A DNA stretch of 64,000 bases from Aristolochia californica (lineage: Eukaryota > Streptophyta > Magnoliopsida > Piperales > Aristolochiaceae): the NCBI GenBank assembly GCA_029961685.1, contig JARWKL010000010.1, positions 1,054,001 through 1,118,000 of the forward strand, in the 5' to 3' direction. The notes under the pieces were generated by a model that did no database searches, was not told the DNA's origin, and saw only the letters and a program-made list of their open reading frames with translations. Every line of letters begins with the position of its first letter. The first letter of the stretch is position 1. Below are positions 58,409-64,000 of this stretch, piece by piece. The translations under genes and the position numbers were made by a program.

Positions 58409-59447
58409 GCTGGCTTTCAAGATTGAAGAGGAAGCAGAATATGGTATGTTCTTGTTTCTTCTTCATCTTCTCCTTCTATGATCTCCATATATATCGAGCT
58501 TTCAAGGAGGAAGGTTACTCGGGCCGGCAAATGATGTGGGAACATTGCTGTGATATTCTGTTTCTACTAAGGCGGCACGGAGAGTTCAAGATAAGGGTGA
58601 GTTTCAAAGAGCTTTCCTGGTTTGTCATACCTGGAGTCAGTCCCAGAACAAGACACATCATTCAGACAAATTTAGCATTACTTCAGTTTTGTTTAGACGT
58701 GGGTATGAAATGACCTCGAAATTTACATGCATAATTTTACAATATTGAGGCTATGGAAGTGCCCTTAGTTGGTGTGCATTCACAAGAAAACACGAACATA
58801 TGTTTCTAACATATCTTTTTGTTGATATCGTATTGATACAAACTTATTTTTTCCTACAATTAATTAGTACAATTTGTAATAAAATAATACAAATATTATA
58901 ATGTGTATCACTAAGTTGATTTGGATTTGGACTTGGTTGGTACATATTACATGACCGACTTAGTTAGGCCACATATTGTGCAAAAGAGAGCTCAACTCGA
59001 TGATTCGAGCACACTTGATCTTACTCAATCGTACCATGTCGTGTTTCTGGCTCATTAAAATGGTAAGGAAAAGTCTCTCCCTCTACACTTTTGATGAATG
59101 CAATGGAGAAAGGGGAAGGAGGCCTTTTTTCGCGGCTTCTCTATTGCCCAAAGAAAGGGAAGCAAAGAATAGCCTCCTCCCTTTCCCCTTGACCTCCATT
59201 TATGATTGGAAATGGAAGCTAGGAGGAGGCTCTTTCCACCACCTATCTTTCTTGGAGCAACCAAGAGGCCTAGGCCCAAAATCGATCAAGAATAAGGGTG
59301 TCAATTTTACCTATTCACCTTATTTTTATTTTTATTTATTAAAATGAACAAAAAATAAAAATTCTTACCAATGTAGGTATTTTGGTATATATTACTCAGT
59401 CACCCATTTAGCATATATTAACCCAAACGAAAATGCATAAAGATTAC

Positions 59448-59735
59448 TGTTAGAAAGAATTATCCTACATGAAAAATTGAATAGAAATATCTTAGGATTT
59501 TTATGTGGAAAAGAGGATTTATAACTTGATTAGTCATTTTGAGATAGACCTTGGACCTAACTTCTAACATGGTATCAGAGCAGATTCTTAGGCATAGGCT
59601 TCCCCCAAATTGTCCACGTGTAATAGGAGCCAAAAAAAGGGCTCACACATAAGGGTGAGTGTTGAAAAAATTTGTCCTACTTGAAAAAATAAGTAAAAAG
59701 ATCTTGGGTTTATTATTGAAAAATAGTATTATTCC
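59448..59735 (+). mobile_element. TRIM element
   Basis: The left LTR (59448-59569) starts TGTTAGAAAGAATTATCCTAC and shares the TTGATTAGTCATTTTGAGAT block with the other TRIMs. Primer-binding site TGGTATCAGAGCA is at 59570-59582. A right LTR starts at 59660 (TGTTGAAAAAATTTGTCCTAC) and fades near 59735. No coding capacity. The right boundary and target duplication are not resolved. Confidence 0.75.
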
Positions 59736-60875
59736 TTACCCAATTACCCAATAACCTACTTATACATAATGACAATCAGTAATTTTTATTTAATATATGA
59801 ATGTTTGAGATATTTAAGCTTCTTGTCACTTGTTAAGAATTTTAATTTTTTAATGATTCTTTTATAAATTAGGGCATCATTTTTCTAGGTTTTTGCTTAT
59901 ATGATCGAGTGAATTTTTATCTCTTATAATTTCACATATTTTAATATTAAATTTTGTTATTATCCATTTATTGTTCAATAAGTAAGTAAATACACATTAT
60001 ACATAATAAGGTATGAATAATTAGATAAAATAGTAAATAGAATAAGTTGTGCATAATCGAAACAATATACGTACGGAATAGTTAATCATGTTCCATTATG
60101 TAATGTTTACAACCCGAATTGGTAACGGAATTTGGAGGTGTTGATGAGAACTTCCCCACCCCTTTGATTCTTATTATGTTTAGTATTATTTTATTAGTAC
60201 GATTATTAGTAAATATCAAAAGATGAAAACACATTTCAATTAATGGTTTCGAATAAATTTAAGAGGGAATCTTCTTATCTTATATGTTCCATAAATGATG
60301 ACACCAAGCTGACTTATAGAGCCACCAAAAAGGGGATTGGGATAGGGAAAATAATAGACGCTATGATCAAAAGAATAGTTTGAAAATAAAATATTGTACA
60401 TATGGTAGTCATGAAGTGTTTAAAGCCAGGAGTGGGGCTCTATCTTTCATACCATATGGTAGTGGGATGACAACCCCCATTTAAATTTATGGATAGGATG
60501 TGGGGTCGACATTTGAATGACCATTTTTTGTGGGAATGGGCATGTAGGAAAGTGAACCTCCTTCCACTCTCTCTACAATAAGCAAAGAGTTCCTACTAAG
60601 CAAAGCGAGGTAGGAAAGGGAAGGGATGACTTAGCATATGTGTTCACATAAGGGGAGTTCTCCATCTGCCTGTTTTGCTCTCCTCTATTTGCTTGTTCCA
60701 ATTAGGGTTTTATGGCTTGGACTCTGGACCCAATTAGTTTCAGCTTCTTGTTTATTGTCTTTTGCTAATTCTTGTGACTTGTGTGTAGATTGCCTTTTCT
60801 TCCTAGTAGTAGAGATGTTAAACGTCCCCTAGAAATAATTCTTGGTGCTGTGTGGCTTCCGAATGAATATTCTTG

Positions 60876-61700
60876 ATATACATGGCTATATCCCTTAGAA
60901 AAATCTGATGTCTATCCTGCATTTATGCCCTTTAAAAATATGGTAGAACTTCAAGCAATTTAGTTTTAAGGTTAAAACTTCACAGTGTGATAATGGAGAG
61001 GAGTTTATATCTCATGTAGAGTGGCATTGAATCCGAATAGGTTGAGCTCAGATCGGAGCCAGCTCGGTCCGATTTGAGATCAGGTTTCTGATTCGTTTAA
61101 GTAAATGAGCTGAACTCGAATGAGCGATGGTTCGGTTCGCAAGCTCACGAGTCAGATCTCTGAAATATGCCAATACAAACGTCGTGTTTCGAACCTAGGA
61201 CTTGAGCTAAGACTTGAGAATCTATCATCATAGTCTCAGACTAAAGATTAACGATTAGAAGAACTCTTATTCTTCTAAGCTAGCTTCACCAACTTGGTTT
61301 GAACAAGTATATTTTTTTATGTATACATTTGGTTTCAAGCTAACAATAGATCCATCTTTATTCACTGGCTACTCTATTTGCTTGTTTGTGTGGATGATAT
61401 AATATTTGCATTCATGAAAAAACGGCCTGTCATCCACACAAACAAGCAAATAGAGTAGCCAGTGAATAAAGATGGATCTATTGTTAGCTTGAAAACCAAA
61501 TGTATACATAAAAAAATATACTTGTTCAAACCAAGTTGGTGAAGCTAGCTTAAGACCATAGAGAGGCTTTCATGAAGAGATCCATAGAAAAAACGGCCTA
61601 CCATCACCACAACAGCTTGAAGACGTGTTTACTAAACCTCTTCCTCAAAAATGGTTTTTGGATTTATGATTCAAGTTTGATCTTCAATCTCTATCTTAGC
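60876..61700 (+). pseudogene. Decayed Ty1/copia element
   Basis: Fragments in copia order: integrase YTWLYPLEKSDVYPAF and SQCDNGEEFIS (60876-61016), reverse transcriptase LLVCVDDIIFA (about 61374-61410), and the RNase H C-terminal QQLEDVFTKPLPQ (about 61610-61650). Large parts are missing, and the reverse-transcriptase fragment is caught in an inverted repeat. Confidence 0.75.
61277..61551. repeat. Inverted repeat with 121/122-bp arms
   Basis: Left arm 61277-61397, right arm 61430-61551 (reverse complement, differing by about one indel), 32-nt loop. The arms include the copia VDDIIF-coding segment, so the structure formed by inverted duplication of element sequence. The phrase GAAAAAACGGCCT occurs in the loop and again at 61587-61599 just outside the right arm, marking a likely template-switch junction. 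Confidence 0.92.
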
Positions 61701-63177
61701 TCAGTTAAGATAACCATGATTCAAGGGAATTCACAATCTCTCTATAAAACTGCCCCAAACACTTCTCTTTCTAATCTTGTCATATTTCCTTTACAAGATT
61801 CGGTTCCTTAGTTTTGCCCGAACTTGTAGATCATTTATTTACCTCTTTTTGTAAACTGAATCTTCTCTTTTCACAAAGAGATCAATCAAGATTGGAATTC
61901 ATTCGATGGATCTTCAACCTTTTAATTATATCGATAAGTCAAAAAGAGTGATGAGCGCCAGACACTATGCCAAATAGGGAAGAATCATCAAATCATGGCA
62001 CGAGACTCGATTGGATTGGTTTCTTCCAAAAAAAAAAAGCTATTGTGGGTTGGGTGGATTTGATTATTACTAATTTAGTTGTTCTGAACTGCTGATGGCG
62101 AAGATCAGTGGCTTCCACCTGTTTCGGAATCACATCATTGAGGCGAAGCTAGCCCTATCTCGTCCTAAGAAAGGGCTCTCGCCGGATATTGCTACCTTGT
62201 CTACTCCGGCTGTCAAGATCGAACAGGCGAGATTAAAAAAATTTACTCTTCAACTACAACCCGAGATCTCCCCGTGTTCAGATGGTGCTTATATTTGCAG
62301 CAGATCATCAAACAGAATATAATATCGGGAGAGCAGTGGGATCTAAGAGATATTCAAATATTTAACCTTACCTGACGAAGCTCCTCCTGCTCCTTCTCTC
62401 CTCCTCAGTTCTTACCTGACGAAGCTCCGTCGTCTGTTACCTCCTGCTCCTTCTAAACGCCGTTCCTTGGTTCATCCCAATATTCTTGACCATCTCTTGT
62501 ACAGATACGTCATTTCTTTTACAAGTCCGCGCACTTAGGTAGATCACTGCTATCCACAGAAAGCAGAAGTGGTGGGTCTTCTCTTTGCCGTGCGAAAAGA
62601 AAAGAAGCCTTTCATTATTACCTGCTCGTGACAAATTTAGGACGGCGGAGGCTAATTGGACACCACTCATTATTGGCTGCTCCTTAACGAATTTAGTGCG
62701 GCAGCGAATTGGATCACTCTCACACTCAATCACCATTCGAGTCGGACAAACCACTGTCATTTCAAGATAGAGACATGTCTAAAAAGCATTTTTGAAATTC
62801 AACTAGTGGATCTTCCTCTGTTGTCAGTGGAAAGATTTATTTTTAACTCACCGTCCTCCTGCATTTTACTTCCTCAACTTGGATCTACGACAGGGAGAGA
62901 GGAGTGCAACAGTTTGCGCATTTGTTCTGCTTATGATGAGACCAGGAGAATGGGAAAGCAAAGATCAACCCTGTGTAACAAAAGTTGTCTACGACTTCGC
63001 CATTCACGTGGGTAGGAGAGCAAGTTCTTGAAATGAATAAGGGAATGTTATTTGATAATACTCAGCACGTGGGATTCAAATGGAACGTGAATGAAAGATG
63101 AATTACGTTTCGAATCTGATAAATAGGATGCTCCCATGATAAGTTTGCGAAAGTGAGCTCGCTAGAAGCAGTGGAAG

Positions 63178-64000
63178 ATGGAACTTTCTCTGAAAATGTG
63201 GCTTTCGTTTCTGGTGATGGGTTTCTGCAGCCTGTGCTTGTTTCTCTACAATGATTTCTGGTTGAAGCCTCAGAGGATCCGGAGGAAGCAAGAGAAGCAG
63301 GGGATCTATGGTCCTCGGCCTTCCTTCTTCCTGGGAAACATCCCCGACATCAAGAAAATTCAAGCCAAGACTGTTCGAGCTCGGCCGGAGCCTGGTGGTC
63401 AGTTGTCCCACGACTACTATAGAACCATGTTTCCTCACTTGGAAGAGTGGAAGAGAATTTACGGTGAGCATCCCTGACTGCCATTTGATGAAGGGAAATG
63501 TCATCGAATTGATTACTGTGTTTTTGTATTTAACTCGTTGGATATATCCTGCTTCCAGGTCCTGTATTTACATTCTCAATCGGTGTCGTTCCTATACTGC
63601 ACATTGCGGACACTGAACTGGCAAAAGATTTGATTCAGATGAAAACAATCGATCTGGGGAAGACTCCTTACCTAAGGAAGAACAGAGGAGCCATGTTGGG
63701 CAATGGTGTCATGGCATCGAGTGGTGATATCTGGCTGCACCAGCGGAAAATTATTGCTCCGGAGTTCTTTATGGATAAGATCAAGGTAGCTCCATCCGCT
63801 GCTACCCATTTGCCATTGTGTGCCTCATCTCCAAATTCGTTTGTGTAAAATACTGAACCGATGATCGTTTTTGTCAGGGAATGACAGACATGATGTTGGA
63901 GAGTCTGAAGACCTTGACAGACGGTTGGGAGAAGAGAGTGGACTCGGCTAGTGGAGTTGTAGACATGAACGTAGATTCAGATTTGAGAACCTACACTGCA
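63178..64000 (+). CDS. Cytochrome P450, CYP714-like (gene 6), partial at window edge
   Basis: Exons 63178-63463 and 63559-63785 and the start of a third at 63878; GT-AG junctions with the same phases as gene 1. It encodes an N-terminal anchor (MWLSFLVMGFCSLCLFLY), hinge GIYGPRPSFFLGN, then GPVFTFSIGVVPILHIAD, LGKTPYLRKNRG and [16 protein letters not shown]. The third exon opens GMTDMMLESLKTL. The I-helix, ExxR and heme loop lie beyond the window. It resembles gene 1 (shared [10 protein letters not shown] block) more than genes 2-5, so gene 1-type members flank the expanded gene 2-5 group on both sides. Confidence 0.88.

Larger units (their letters stand above)
58409..63177. other. Intergenic spacer between the DUF247 gene and P450 gene 6
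   Basis: Contains a TRIM (59448 onward), a decayed copia element with an inverted duplication (60876-61700) and a GCTCGG-rich stretch (61030-61160). A small direct repeat with ACCTGACGAAGCTCC (about 62371 and 62415) is also present. Short open frames, including one at 62095-62322, match nothing I recognise. Confidence 0.5.

Noticed and set aside
62095..62322. 75-residue open frame beginning MAKISGFHLF
   Set aside because: No family recognised and no supporting splice structure.

Overview
This window is nuclear DNA from a flowering plant. It has multi-exon genes with GT-AG introns and AT-rich introns and spacers. LTR retrotransposons are dense, a plastid-targeted NDH subunit gene is present, and there is an array of plant-type CYP714 cytochromes P450 (CYP72 clan). 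The species cannot be named from sequence alone. No prokaryotic operon, CRISPR array or rRNA gene was seen.

Layout. 1-3 kb: spacer with a small RNase H-like relic. 3.0-3.7 kb (minus): a single-exon MAM33/p32-family mitochondrial protein gene. 5.4-5.8 kb: a complete solo LTR with a perfect 5-bp target duplication. 6.6-7.2 kb: two degenerate GAGCTCGA-rich repeats. 7.5-14.9 kb: the ndhN locus (chloroplast NDH complex subunit N) in four exons. It carries a TRIM retrotransposon in its leader, an in-frame TGA in the transit-peptide region, a G-to-A change at the first intron's donor, and a 5.1-kb Ty1/copia element inside intron 1. It is probably a pseudogene. 14.9-19.1 kb: spacer.

19.1-56.6 kb: a tandem CYP714-like cluster. 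Gene 1 (19.1 kb) has a canonical oxygen-binding motif and a TRIM in intron 2. Genes 2, 3 and 4 (24.2, 34.4 and 47.1 kb) are recent duplicates that share promoter, 3' flank and a downstream copia relic, and all lack intron 1. Gene 5 (53.4 kb) is the older sister that keeps intron 1. An aborted copy consisting of promoter plus about 25 bp of exon 1 lies at 30.5 kb. A 6.5-kb copia element (40.1-46.5 kb) has inserted into the upstream region of gene 4. Its gag start codon appears to lie in the LTR and to be joined to the body by a leader intron. Genes 2-5 all lack the usual acidic residue of the I-helix motif.

56.9-58.4 kb (minus): a DUF247 (UPF0481) gene broken by a frameshift and a local partial duplication. 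58.4-63.2 kb: spacer with another TRIM, a decayed copia element, and a 121/122-bp inverted repeat made from part of that element. 63.2 kb to the end: the first exons of a sixth CYP714-like gene, cut by the window edge.

Functionally, the P450 array is the main coding content. Known CYP714 enzymes act mainly on gibberellins and other diterpenoids or triterpenoids, so this is a lineage-specific specialised or hormone-metabolism expansion. The substrates of these copies cannot be read from the sequence. The rest of the window records repeated retrotransposition, including at least four TRIM-type miniature elements that share a tRNA-iMet-type primer-binding site.
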